From positions 23,106,074 to 23,170,073 of the forward strand of contig CM042540.1 of NCBI GenBank assembly GCA_023630585.1: DNA of 64,000 bases. Reading direction: 5' to 3'. The notes below the pieces were generated by a model, which searched no databases, was not told the origin of the DNA, and saw nothing but the letters and a program-made list of their open reading frames with translations. The DNA comes from Cranoglanis bouderius. Taxonomy: Eukaryota; Chordata; Actinopteri; Siluriformes; Cranoglanididae. Both the position numbers and the translations under genes were made by a program. This document shows positions 8,372 through 19,254 of the stretch, one piece after another (within the stretch, counting starts at the first letter, position 1; every line of letters starts with the position of its first letter).

Positions 8372-10676
8372 TCATTATTTACAGACCCCCAGGGCCATAT
8401 TCCGAATTTCTTTGTGAATTTGCGGATTTCATCTCTAACTTGTTTTTTTTTAGACAAAGCATTAATTGTTGGAGACATTAATATTCATTTTGATAACCCA
8501 GAAGACCCTCTGAGAACAGCGGTTGTGTCTACTCTAGATTCACTAGGGGTCAATCAGAATGTAATAGGACCCACTCATAATGGTGGTCAAACTCTTGATC
8601 TAATACTAACATTCGGATTAAATATAGAAAATATAGTCACATTTCCACAGTCTGGATCTATCTCTGATCATTATCTCATCTCATTTAAATGTGTCTTAAT
8701 CATAATATATGCACCTTGCCACAGTACCGTGTCAAACGTACATTCACATCAGCTACTGAACAGAGTTTTACCTTTAATCTCCCAGAGTTATCAACTATGA
8801 TTGGATCACCATCTGATCCCAAAGAACTTGATCAGGGGACTGAATGCTTAGAGTCAAAATTCCACTACACGGTAGATAAGGTAGCTCCACATAAAAGAAA
8901 AATAATTAGAGAGAAAAATCTAGCACCCCTGTATAACGATCACCCATTCACCTTAAAGCAGTAAATACTATTTTACACAGGTAACAAACTGAGATTAGGA
9001 ACACTCTCTTAAAGGGAGTGCTCATAATCTCAGCTTGTTATCTGTATAAAAGACACCTGGCCACAAAAGCAATCAATCAATCAGATTCCAAACTCTCCAG
9101 TATGGCCGCCCAAGACCAAAGCGCTGTCCAAGGATGTCAGGAACAAGATTGTAGACCTACGCATGGCTGGAATGGGCTACAAGACCATCGCCAAGCAGCT
9201 TGGTGAGAAGGTGACAACAGTTGGTGCGATTATTCGCAAATGGAAGAATCACAAAATAACTGTCAGTCTCCCTCGGTCTGGGGCTCCATGCAAGATCTCA
9301 CATCGTGGAGTTTCAATGATCACGAGAATGGTGAGGACTCAGCCCAGAACTACACAGGAGGACCTTGTTAATGATCTCAAGGCAGCTGGGACCATAAATA
9401 ATTAGAGAGAAAAAACTAGCAAGGTTCAGCAAAGTTCTGTTTTAGGCCCACTGCTTTTTTCATTATATATGTTACCACTGCTATGCTGATGACACAGTTG
9501 TATGTTTCAGCAAAGCCAGATGACAGACACCAGCTTAATGAAGTTGAGGAACATGTAAACAACATTAGACACTGGATGGTTATTAACTTCCTCTACTTAA
9601 TTCTGACAAGATAGAAGTACTTACATTAGGACCACATGCAGCTAGAAGTAAGTTTTCTGATTACATAGTAACTCTGGATGGCCTTTCTGTTTCATCATGT
9701 GCAACCATAAAAGAGGTGTGATTATTGACTCCAGTCTTTCATTTGTCACCCATGTAGATAATATTACTAGTATAGCCTTCTTTCACCTCAGAAATATTGC
9801 TAAGATAAGAAATATAATGTCACTACATGATGCAGAAAAATTAGTTCATACTTTCATCACCTCTAGGTTGGATTATTGTAATGCCTTACTGTCTGGATGT
9901 TCCAGTAGGTGCATAAACAAACTCCAGTTAGTCCAGAATGCAGCTGCAAGAGTCCTTACTAGAACCAGAAGATATGACCACATCACCATCTTATCCACAC
10001 TGCATTGGCTCCCAGTTAAATTTCGCATTGATTATAAAATACTACTATTGACCTATAAAGCACTAAATGGTCTCAGGCCACAGTACCTAAGCAAACTTTT
10101 GGTCTTTTATGATCCGCCACACCTACTTCGATCAAAAGGTGCAGGCTATTTGTTGGTACCTTGAATAGTGAAGGCTAGAGCAGGGGGAAGAGCTTTCTCT
10201 TACAAAGCCCCACAGTTATGGAACAGCCTTCCAATTAGTGTGACTCAGACACAATCTCAGTGTTTAAATCCAGGTTGAAACATTTGTTTAGTCAAGCTTT
10301 TTGTGAAACATATTTGTTTAGTCAAGCTTTTTGTGAATAGCTTTTTTTTTTCTTAGGTAAAGGAGCAGATCTAGGGGTCTCACAGGCATAGAGTGTTGTG
10401 GTGAACTGGGATGTTTGGATGCTGGTTTATTTATAATTGCACTATCCATTGTTACCCAGATGAGGATGGGTTCCCTTTTGAGTCTGGTTCCTCTCAAAGT
10501 TTCTTCCTCATATCATCTCAGGGAGTTTTTCCTTGCCTCCATCACCTCTGGCTTGCTCATTAGAGATAAATTCATACATTTAAAATCTATATCCTGAATT
10601 TATATATTTCTGTGAAGTTGCTTTGGGACAATGTCCATTGTTAAAAGTGCTATACAAATAAAACTTAATTGAATTG
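8372..10676 (+). mobile_element. L2/CR1-type LINE copy A, rearranged and truncated
   Basis: Matches the longer LINE at 49926-53494. Positions 8372-8961 encode the end of the AP-endonuclease domain (GDINIHFDNPED, SISDHYLISF). The copy is interrupted by a Tc1 fragment at 8965-9396 and resumes at 9397 with a short repeated segment. It then jumps past about 1 kb into the reverse transcriptase (9425 on, CYADDT region with an internal deletion) and the conserved C-terminal part (9697-10164, RLDYCNALLSGCSSR). The 3' tail at 10610-10676 ends AAACTTAATTGAATTG, the short tandem-repeat end typical of L2 elements. The 5' part is missing. It is dead, with frameshifts and deletions. It lies in ttc33 intron 3. 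Confidence 0.88.
8965..9396 (+). mobile_element. Tc1 fragment (same family as 61857-63353) inside LINE copy A
   Basis: It aligns with positions about 62080-62485 of the Tc1 near the window's right end: TTACACAGGTAAC leader, then transposase N-terminal codons MGYKTIAKQLGEKVTTVGA, to the DLKAAGT helix. The start is disrupted (ATGGCCGCC replaces the ATGGCC context, and the frame shifts). Neither terminal inverted repeat is present, so this arrived as a fragment, not by clean transposition. It carries only the paired helix-turn-helix DNA-binding part. Confidence 0.88.
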
Positions 10677-10794
10677 CTCAAAAGTAACAATAAGATGCTA
10701 AAAATGCTTATATCTGCCATTTTTGCTACTCCTCCTCCAAATTTTATCTAATCTTGTCCAAAAATTTGGTTCACATCATCTTGACACACATCTG

Positions 10795-10960
10795 AACTCG
10801 TGTTATTTTCATTAACAAAAACTATAATGAAAAATGTTCGTCAACAACCTTTTTTCAATGACTAAGACGAGACGATTACGAGACAACACCGACATCATTA
10901 AACAGTAACTTTGATTATATCAACATGCAATATTGTTGATCCTCGCAAGCTCCACAACAT
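10795..10960 (-). repeat. R2 dispersed repeat tail (inverted copy)
   Basis: On the minus strand this matches 19090-19232 and 58400-58520: AATATTGCATGTTGATATA, TAATGATGTCGGTGTTGTC-like and GGTTGTTGACGAA-like blocks. The end GTTAATGAAAATAACAC resembles a terminal inverted repeat seen in fish non-autonomous DNA elements. It has no coding potential. The stretch 10677-10794 is AT-rich with nothing recognised. Confidence 0.6.
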
Positions 10961-10984
10961 ACTTTCATAACTACTCAACTCACT

Positions 10985-11924
10985 GCCAGAACTTCACTTG
11001 TACCCCAACTCCTACACTACCCACTGAGAATTCCCCTTCTCCTTCCTGGCACATTTGTCTAATCTAGCAACAGAAGAGATCCTGCAGGTCATCTTGTCCT
11101 ATAATCCTACCACCTGCCCGTTGGATCAAATCCCTTCCACAATGCTCCAGACCATCTAACAAGACCTCCTTCCCTTCATCAGTACCATCATCAATGGCTC
11201 CATAACATCTGGTCATGTACCAACTGCATTCAAGAGAGCAAGGCTTATTCCCATCCTGAAGAAACCCACTCTGGATCCCTCTGACATCAGCAACTACCGA
11301 CCGGTATCACTTTCCTCTTTTCCTTCTAAAATCCTTGAACGCACTGTCTACAATCAACTGTCTCTCTACCTCTCACAGACCAACCTCCAAGATTCTAAAC
11401 AATCCAGCTTCAAAGTGGCACATTCCATAGAGACTGACCTTTTGGCTATCACTGAGAAGCTACATACTGCTAGATCAGCCAAACTGTCATCAGTCCTCAT
11501 CCTCCTCAACCTTTCTGCAGTGTTTGACACAGTCAACCACAAGATTCTCTTGTGCACCCTCATGAGTCTTGGAGTCGTGGTGCAGCATGGCAATGGTTTG
11601 CTTCCTACCTGAAAGATCGCTCATACCAGGTGACGTGGAGGGGATCCACATCTGCTCCCTGCAGACTCTTCACTGGTGTCCCACAAGGCTCAGTACTTGG
11701 TCCTATTCTGTTCTCCCTCTATACTTGATTCTCTTGGTGAGGTCATATCCTCACATCGGCTTTCATACCACTGCTATGTGGATGACACTCAACTAATCCT
11801 CTCCTTCCCTCCCTCAGACCCTCTCATTTCTGCTCAAGTCTCAGCATGTCTGGCAGACATCTCATCATGGATGGCAGCTCATCAACTGAAATTTATTCCC
11901 AGCAAAACAGAACTGCTGTTATGA
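10985..11924 (+). mobile_element. Second LINE fragment (CR1/L2-group), reverse transcriptase only
   Basis: Frames 11415-11612, 11569-11796 and 11676-11924 and the DNA before them encode, in shifted pieces, a reverse transcriptase: a YRPVSLSSFPSKILERTVY segment (11295), a FDTVNHKILL motif, the G-V-P-Q-G-S-V-L-G region in shifted form near 11690, and the catalytic segment CYVDDTQLILSFPPSD (YVDD where the group usually has YADD). It differs from LINE copies A and B and is another family. Both ends are missing. The 3' side abuts a Tc1 fragment at about 11925-11990. Several frameshifts and stops are present. Confidence 0.85.
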
Positions 11925-11988
11925 ATGAATCAAATCTTGCCTTGCACATGCTGCATGTTTTCAGTGCCAGAGGATGTAAAGCACAAGA

Positions 11989-12757
11989 CAAGTCGGCTCA
12001 AAATCATATAAATAAGCCACAGAAGTTTTGAGATTCTGTTCTGTGGAGCGATGAAACAAAACTGGAACTTTTCGGCACAATGGATCAGCGGTGTGTCTGG
12101 AGAAAGAAGAAAGAACACTATCCACAGTCAAGCATGGTGGTGGCTCGATGATGCTCTGGGGCTGCTTTGCATCCTCTGGCACTGGAAACCTGCAGTGTGT
12201 GGAAGGCAAGATGATTCTTTGAAGTATCAGGAAATCCTAGGAGAAAACATGCCGTCTGTGACGAAGCTGATGCTTGGGCGTCAATGGACCTTCCAACAGG
12301 ACAATGATCCCAAGCATGTCTCAAATTCCACCAAGGCTTGGTTGCAGAAGAAGTCCTGGAAGATTCTACAGGGCCATCACAGTTACCTGACTTTTTGATT
12401 TGAAGAAGGCGGTTGCAGCACACAAACCCAAGAATATTACTGAACTGGAGGCCATTGCTCATGAGGAATGGGCTAAGATTCCTTAGGAACCCTGCCAGAA
12501 GCTGGTGGCTATGCATCTCATTTGCAGCAGGTCATAACAGCAAAAGGGTTATACTAAGTACTACTAAAGGGCTCTACTAAGTACTAAAGATGCTTGCCAT
12601 GAAGGGGTTAAATCATTTTGAAACTGGAGAAGTCATTTTAAGTTGCATTTTCAGTTGAATTTGGGGAAACCACTTGAAGCATTCGTTGTGTTGAGCTATT
12701 TCAATTGCTTTTGTTTGATTTGTTCATTGCAAACAGCTGAAAGTCTGTAAATTTTTT
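11989..12757 (+). mobile_element. Tc1 fragment (family of 35516-36990)
   Basis: Matches 36240-36960 of the complete relative. Decayed transposase codons include FQQDNDPKH (second catalytic Asp, 12290) and a KHGGGSM-like segment. The catalytic Glu block is deleted between 12390 and 12410, so the PDLNPIE motif is missing. The right terminal repeat begins (12600-12757: CATTTTCAGTTGAATTTGGGG) but is cut at 12757, where a run of T joins it to TTGCAGCTATATTTATT, the joint sequence of the R1 repeat. No left end is present. Confidence 0.85.
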
Positions 12758-12789
12758 TGTTTGCAGCTATATTTATTGTGTCAATAGCC

Positions 12790-13470
12790 ATAATAAAATG
12801 AACACTTATGTGCTGAGGTACAAGCATAAAATTGTTCATACAGAGAGACTGTTCTCATATAACCCATGTTATTCTTGTCACACCTCCACCAGACTCTCAG
12901 CCTCCTCCCACTTTTTGCTCCCTCTCTCTGGACTATTAACCATACACACTTGCCATCAATTATCCTGTTCATCAAGGACTCCAAAAATAATCACCTCACA
13001 CTCACTTCTTTGTCTAGTCTCAACAAGGACTACTCAGCCTGCACTGCTCTTCCGTAGTGGTCCTTCCTCATCCTCCTTGTGGATTATCGTCTTCTCCAGT
13101 GTTTTTTTACTCATCGATTGTCTCCATTGTTACTATCATCCATTGCTGTTATACTCTGCTGTTATCATCCATATTATCTATTACTCACCTGCGTCTACTA
13201 TCAGTAAAAATCCCAGTACTTACAACAGCAGCCTGTGCAATTCTCTTCCCTGACAATTCTCATATATAACTAATATAATGATTTTGATTATTAACAATAA
13301 AAAACAAAACTTAACTAAAAAACCAAGACATATCCTTTTAAACCTATTCATTGAATCCCATTCTATATGCCAAGTTTTTCCCAACAAGTAATTTCATGCC
13401 AAACACAAACAATTCTTTCAAATTGGAATTTTTATACATTTTCTCCACGTCATACTGCATGGACACTGAT
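12790..13470. other. Intronic stretch without recognised gene
   Basis: A pyrimidine-rich segment (12880-13260) gives a 151-codon frame made mostly of Ser, Leu and His. That is a composition effect and not a gene. The rest is AT-rich. It may be an unrecognised repeat, and I see no terminal repeats. Confidence 0.5.
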
Positions 13471-13486
13471 GATCGCCACTTGCAGC

Positions 13487-13527
13487 TATATTTTTATTAT
13501 TATTATTGTTATTATTATTATTATTAT
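13487..13527. repeat. (TTA)n microsatellite
   Basis: A run of TTA/TTG units at the beginning of the R1 repeat, ending TATTATG. Confidence 0.85.
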
Positions 13528-13640
13528 GTCCTAAAACTGATCATGCAGACCAAACCGTAAAGCCTAGAGACTTGAAATGCTGAGGGATGGTAGTACTCCA
13601 CCCGGTGGCGCTACAGTGATCAAAACAAAATATTTACATT

Positions 13641-13886
13641 TGCAGTTGTGGCTCAGGTGGTAGAGTGAGTTGTCCACCAATCATAGGGCTGGTAGTTCGA
13701 TTCCCAGCCCACATGCCCCCACATGCCGAAGTGTGCTTGGGCAAGACACTGAACCCCAAGTTGCTCCCGATGGCAGGATAGCGTCTTGTGTGTGTGTGAA
13801 TGGGTGAATGAGAAACCATGCAAAGCACCTTGTAGAACTGCTAAGGTTAAAAGGCGCTGTATAATTGCAGACCATTTACCATTTAC
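13641..13886 (+). repeat. tRNA-derived SINE
   Basis: The RNA polymerase III A box TGGCTCAGGTGGTAGAG (13650) and B box GTAGTTCGATTCCC (13690) stand at tRNA-like spacing. A body with GTGCTTGGGCAAGACACTGAA follows, and then an AAAGGCGCTGTATAATTGCAG tail ending in CATTTACCATTTAC. A second copy lies at 59637-59868. It is not a functional tRNA gene, because there is no cloverleaf or 3' half. It is inserted in the R1 repeat. Confidence 0.85.
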
Positions 13887-13944
13887 AAAAATGGTCATAA
13901 CTTTTGAACTGTTTGTCACAGACTCATTGGATGAACAAAACATA

Positions 13945-15455
13945 CAGGTGCATCTCAATAAATTAGAATGTCGTGGAAAAGTTCATTTATTTCAGTAATT
14001 CAACTCAAATTGTGAAACTCGTGTATTAAATAAATTCAGTGCACACAGACTGAAGTAGTTTAAATTTTTGGTTCTTTTAATTGTGATGATTTTGGCTCAC
14101 ATTTAACAAAAACCCACCAATTCACTATCTCAGCAAATTAGAATATGGTGACATGCAAATCAGCTAATCAACTCAAAACACCTGCAAAGGTTTCCTGAGC
14201 CTTCAAAATGGTCTCTCAGTTTGGTTCACTAGGTAAGCCACAAACATTCATTGCCAAAGAAGCTGGCTGTTCACAGAGTGTTGTATCCAAGCATGTTAAC
14301 AGAAAGTTGAGTGGAAGGAAAAATTGTGGAAGAAAAAGACGCACAACCAACCGAGAGAACCGCAGCCTTATGAGGATTGTCGAGCAAAATCGATTAAAAA
14401 ATTTGAGTGAACTTCACAAGGAATGGACTGAGGCTGGGGTCAAGGCATCAAGAGCCACCACACACAGACGTGTCAAGGAGTTTGGCTACAGTTGTCGTAT
14501 TCCTCTTGTTAAGCCACTCCTGAACCACAGACGACATCAGAGGCGTCTTACCTGGGCTAAGGAGAAGAAGAACTGGACTATTGCCCAGTGGTCCAAAGTC
14601 CTCTTTTCAGATGAGAGCAAGTTCTGTATTTCATTTGGAAACCAAGGTCCTAGAGTCTGGAGGAAGGGTGGAGAAGCTCATAGCCCAAGTTGCTTGAAGT
14701 CCAGTGTTCAGTTTCCACAGTCTGTGATGATTTGGGGTGCAATGTCATCTGCTGGTGTTGGTCCATTGTGTTTTTTGAAAACCAAAGTCACTGCACCCGT
14801 TTACCAAGAAATTTTTTGAGCACTTCATGCTTCCTTCTGTTGACCAGCTTTTTGAAGATGCTGATTTCATTTTCCAGCAGGATTTGGCACCTGCCCACAC
14901 TGCCAAAAGCACCAAAAGTTGGTTAAATGACCATGGTGTTGGTGTGCTTGACTGGCCAGCAAACTCACCAGACCTGAACCCCATAGAGAATCTATGGGGT
15001 ATTGTCAAGAGGAAAATGAGAAACAAGAGACCAAAAAATGCAGATGAGCTGAAGGCCACTGTCAAAGAAACCTGGGCTTCCATACCACCTTAGCAGTGCC
15101 ACAAACTGATCACCTCCATGCCACGCCGAATTGAGGCAGTAATTAAAGTAAAAGGAGCCCCTACCAAGTATTGAGTACATGTACAGTAAATGAACATACT
15201 TTCCAGAAGGCCAACAATTCACTAAAAATGTTTTTTTTAATTGGTCTTATGAAGTATTCTAATTTGTTGAGATAGTGAATTGGTGGGTTTTTGTTAAATG
15301 TGAGCCAAAATCATCACAATTAAAAGAACCAAAGACTTAAACTACTTCAGTCTGTGTGCATTGAATTTATTTAATACACGAGTTTCACAATTTGAGTTGA
15401 ATTACTGAAATAAGTGAACTTTTTCACGACATTCTAATTTATTGAGATGCACCTG
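13945..15455 (+). mobile_element. Almost complete Tc1-like transposon, family B
   Basis: A 1,511-base element flanked by TA (13943-13944 and 15456-15457). The terminal inverted repeats are about 205 bases long, start CAGGTGCATCTCAATAAATT, and contain an inner copy of the end motif (CAGCAAATTAGAATATGG at about 14132), which is an IR/DR arrangement. Both ends are intact, and the target was the R1 repeat. It holds one transposase gene with only two evident disabling changes, which makes it the youngest-looking transposon in the window. Confidence 0.95.
14208..15174 (+). pseudogene. Tc1 family B transposase, one frameshift and one stop
   Basis: A DDE transposase that would cut and rejoin the element ends at TA. 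The frame from ATG 14208 encodes the paired helix-turn-helix DNA-binding region (KEAGCSQSVVSKHVNRKLSG), a basic linker GRKNCGRKRR, and the first catalytic Asp in LFSDESKF. It ends at 14817-14819 after a run of six T that appears one base too long. The second frame (to 15093) has the second Asp in FQQDLAPAHTAK and the Glu in SPDLNPIENLWG. A TAG at 15091-15093 stands where a Gln codon (CAG) is expected, and the terminal codons continue in frame to ...PTKY and TGA at 15172. All three catalytic residues are present. About 320 codons is normal. Confidence 0.92.
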
Positions 15456-16239
15456 TACATCTCAGATTTCATTTCTGCCATATTGGATTTTTTGCAAAAC
15501 CTACTTTTGCGAACTACTTCTAGGCCGTTCGTCCAATTGGAACTAAACCAGTGCAGATTCCCATTATCAATAATTTAAAAAAAAAATGTTGAACTTCTGA
15601 TTTAACCTCACGGCGGCATGTCAAAATGTTTGAAGTGGGCGTGGACACTTTTACTTAAATGGCTATAACTCTTGAACAGAATGAGATATTTTCACCAAAA
15701 TTGACATACTTATGTATAGGCCCAGTGTGAGGCCAATTCTAAAAATTACTGCGCGTGACCAGTTGCTGGCACTATAACAGGACAAAACATGAAATTGGCT
15801 ATAAATATGGAACCATTGGTCCAACTGACTCTTGAAACGAAGTCCTTTGTCCATGCTCCCATCAGTATCTATGAGGACAGTTGTGAATTTGAAAAACATG
15901 GCCACCATCAGCCAATAAATATTCAGCAGCTACTAGACAAGGTTAATTAAGGCCGATATTTCTTAAAATGATCTTGGTTTGTCTCTGACTTACATGCTTA
16001 TAGGCTTGCACAACATTAAGTAATATCTTTTTACACGTCCTTAAAGGCCCTAAAGTGCTTGAACCCCGATAATTGCTGCTTGCAGCTATATTTATTAGGG
16101 GTTCAAGGACAAAGCGCTAAAAGCCTATTGTTTTTGTAGGGATTTTTATTATGGGTTCAAACACGAAGTGCTGAAACCCTATTGTTTTTGTAAAGATTTT
16201 AAAAAATTTTTGCCCTAAAACTGATCCTGCAGACCAAAC

Positions 16240-18110
16240 CTAAGGCCATGAAAAATTTTCATTTTCCGGGACAGACCCTAACTCCTTGTGAGTCATCCCT
16301 CAGGCCCCGGTCCCCCAACTTCTGGACATCCTATGAAAAGAGTGTCCGGAAAAGACCTGCTGATCCAATTCGAGCCCTTGATAGATTTCAAACACTTGGA
16401 GATATGGGCCAAAGCTTGGGAAACACTGCCCTTCCAACATGCAAATGACTCAGAGGTACAGTGTTGAGTGGCAGATACTACCAACACTCGCTGATAAGTG
16501 ACGAAGGCATGGCCTCAGTACTGGATGAAGACCCATGGTGCTTCGGCAAGAGCCTAACATCTCTGCTGTGCACCCTGCGTCCAACACAAGATTCAACCTT
16601 GTACTGCCCTCAAATAACCACAGGAATACAAGTGCATGGTGTGACAACATCCGACACTGTCTTGGCCCTTTGGGCAGACAACTCAGCCACCAGCCTCAAA
16701 CTATTCAACACCCTGACGCAAAACATGCCAGCATTGCTTTATGTTGCCAATCGCACCCGTTTCATCTGGATCCTTGCCTGGTGACCACCAAATGTGTTTG
16801 TGCCCTGTATGTAAGGTGAAATGAAAGGCACCTGAACCATTACTTCCTTGTTGTCCCAGACTTGCCCCACAATGTCTACATCAGAGAAGACATCTTAGTT
16901 AGGCTCAACACTTGCCTGGACACTGTGAATGAGGCCATGTGGGCATTGCAATCACACCAGACCCTGAGCTCTGCAATTGACCCCAAGAACCTGCAAGTCA
17001 GGTCAAAACATCCCAGAAGTCTGTACTATAATCTGCGAACAGGACACCATAATACCAGCCTACACAAAAGGTGTCAGTGTTCAACTCAACCTACAGCAGG
17101 GTCACACCCTCAACAACATGCTAGGCTTCTTCCAACCTTCATGGAAGTGCATGGCCTCACCTTGGAAGCTACACCCCTTCTTGAAGTGCTGTCTCACACA
17201 GTCAATGTACTATTCAACAATTGCACTGCCACTGATATCACGGTCCCTAAAGCACACCACCTAGGATGGTTGATCAGTGAAGCCTTTCATGATTTTGACC
17301 TCACCGTACCGGTTATATGGCACAAACAATTGACAAAACTCGTTCAGGAGAGCCCCAAAATCAAGGGTGTGACAATGTTCGACATTAGACTTGGCATAAG
17401 GATTTTGGACCATACCGGTCCACTTGGATGACCAGCACAAACTGGCCTTAACCTTTAATAACAGACAGTAGATCTTTATTATATGCCCCTTTGGTTATGC
17501 CAACTCACCACCAGAGTTAAACATCATATTGAAAAGCATTCCCTGACACCAGAACAAGGGGCAATCTAGACAATGTCTGAAGGAGACAGATCATGCCAGC
17601 TGACCATGGCTAGGGAAAAAATAGCTCTCCACAAAGGACAATGGTGCAAGACCATGGTGAATTATGTGGGTCTACATGTTGGACTGCATGGCATGGCATC
17701 AAACCTCAATCCAGCAGTATCCAAGCAATCCAAAACAAAGACACCTAACAACATCACCGAGCTACGCAGTTTTCTGAACATGTCCAACAACTTGCGCCAA
17801 AGTGTCACACGAGGAACTCCATGTGGGGGACCAAGTGTGGTACTATAGCTTTGCACAACCACGACAAATCCACCCACAGCTTGTCAGGAAAATTCTTGCC
17901 TCACTGGATGGATCGTGGATAAACCCTTCCCTGTTGTATATAGAACCAAGATCAGTCAGGGACAGAAAGAACCAATCCTCAGATGGGTCCACAGAAACCA
18001 GATCAACAGGCACATGGGATCTGACAGGCTGGGAAAGGGGCAACAAGCTTCCCCATACCAAAAAAAACAACAAACCCTATCTACTCAACCATAGGTGCAC
18101 ATAAATTACA
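16240..18110 (+). pseudogene. Gypsy-like LTR retroelement pol remnant
   Basis: The decayed frames are in order on the plus strand. Frame 16862-17431, with neighbour 16977-17264, resembles the protease-to-RT leader of fish gypsy-type elements (NVLFNNCTATDITVPKAHHL, FHDFDLTVPVI). Positions 17440-17560 encode a shifted RT core (PFGYAN). Frame 17573-17848 has the RT thumb/RNase H approach (KIALHKGQWCKTMVNYVGL, NITELRSFL). At about 17800 the sequence jumps to an integrase C-terminal segment, LHVGDQVWYYSFAQPRQIHP, so RNase H and the integrase core are deleted. Stops and frameshifts occur throughout. No 5' LTR is identified. A purine run (AAAGGGGGATA, 18603) before TGTAGGACCT at 18614 could be the polypurine tract and 3' LTR start. 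Confidence 0.7.
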
Positions 18111-18774
18111 CCCAAGTATTATAGGAAAGTCATTCCAATTCCCAAGTTTTGCAGAAGCAAAAACAATATTAGGATTGACTCTGTACATCTAATATTCATG
18201 AACAGTCCTGAACCCAATCCAATTTCAGAAAGCTCCATGTATAAAAAGCCACTTTCATGCGAATGATGTTGTAGACAAGAAACAGTCCCAACTAAATAAA
18301 GAAACTTACTGAAAACTCATACAACCTCATAAAAAAATACACCTCTACCAGTGCATTGTACCATTGAAGATAGCTAAGATGCCTTAACTAAACAATCTTA
18401 GAATCACTGCACAGAGTCAAATTAGAATCGCAATTCCCTCAAGAATATTCCAGAAACATGGAATACGACTTAACCTAATGCCCTGCACCAGTCCCTTAGC
18501 CAGTTGTGTAGGTGTTGTCTTCTTGTCTGCCGTGCTTGTGTCTGCTTCTACTGCCTGTCTTCCAGAGTTCGCCGACATCTCCACTTCAGAGCTCGTCACC
18601 TGAAAGGGGGATATGTAGGACCTCAGAGCGAATCAGGCAGTGATGGTTTAATCAAAGCTGTGCAGAGACAGAGCAATAAGCGGAATTCCATGAGAGGCCC
18701 CGAATCCACACTCCAGGGCCACCTGGGCCATAAAATCAGAGATTCTGTCAAGATGGCATGATTTTTTTTTTGCG
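18111..18774 (+). other. 3' end of the gypsy-like remnant, possible LTR start
   Basis: No preserved frame is present. The stretch 18111-18600 is probably the untranslated or decayed 3' part of the element. TGTAGGACCTCAGAGCG at 18614 after a G-rich purine tract is the best candidate for a 3' LTR start. The LTR end was not found, perhaps because the R2 repeat at 18775 interrupts it. Confidence 0.35.
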
Positions 18775-19232
18775 TGCTGATAGAGAAGTGTTCCTATTGG
18801 CTGCAGCCTGTAGGTATTATGGTCAATCAGGCAAGTCAACATTGTGCAACCACACGCAGAAGCGTTCCCATTGGCTGCAGCCTGTAGGTATTATGGCCAA
18901 TCAGGAAAGTCAACATTGCACAACCACATGCAGAATATCCCTGCTATGCTTATATACGGAACTTGCATTTATGTGCGGCGCTCACCTTCGGGGGAAAAAA
19001 AAATCTATAGTCTATAATATTTTGTCTCCTCTTTTTTTTGTCCACGAAAAAAAGGGGAAATTTTTGTAAAGATTTTATTTTTAAACTACATTTTAGTCTC
19101 ATCTTTTTAGTCAAAAATATTGCATGTTGATATAGTCACAGTTAGTGTTTAATGAAATCGTTGTCATCTCATCATCGTCATGGAAAAAAGGTTGTTGATA
19201 AATTTTTCGTAATAATTTTCATTAACGAAATT
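18775..19232 (+). repeat. R2 dispersed repeat with an internal duplicated CCAAT-containing block
   Basis: A block of about 83 bases occurs twice in tandem (18778-18860, 18861-18943). Each carries ATTGGCTGCAGCC (a CCAAT-box core in inverse), TGTAGGTATTATGG and CAATCAGG. A TATA-like CTTATATACGG follows at 18950. An AT-rich tail ends GTTAATGAAAA-like and TTAACACTAG (19232). The copy at 58243-58520 has only one block, and the tail alone occurs inverted at 10795. Promoter-like architecture is visible, but activity is an inference. Confidence 0.6.
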
Positions 19233-19254
19233 AACACTAGTGACAACAATCTCT

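Larger units (their letters stand above)
13480..16240. repeat. R1 long non-coding dispersed repeat, interrupted by a SINE and a Tc1
   Basis: The R1 sequence starts after CTTGCAGCTATATTT (13478) with a (TTA)n run. It continues CCTAAAACTGATCATGCAGACC and GGTGGCGCTACAGTG, and is split by the SINE at 13641 and the Tc1 at 13945. It resumes at 15456 and ends GCTTGCAGCTATATTTATT (16077). There the start of a second unit follows (GGGGTTCAAGGACAAAGCGC, then again GGGTTCAAACACGAAGTGC at 16151). The repeat of the same joint at both ends suggests tandem or head-to-tail units of roughly 1 kb after removing the insertions. There is no open frame. Related sequence occurs at 26400-27710 and 58530-59290. Confidence 0.6.

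Noticed and set aside
9163..9405. Short host DNA-binding protein (80 codons)
   Set aside because: It is the N-terminal helix-turn-helix region of a Tc1 transposase matching 62230-62480.
12798..13253. 151-codon plus-strand frame rich in Ser, His and Leu
   Set aside because: Pyrimidine-rich low-complexity sequence; no motif, no conserved start, no partner copy.
13641..13720. Possible functional tRNA gene (A and B boxes present)
   Set aside because: No cloverleaf-forming 3' half or acceptor stem; same sequence recurs at 59637 with a SINE body and tail.
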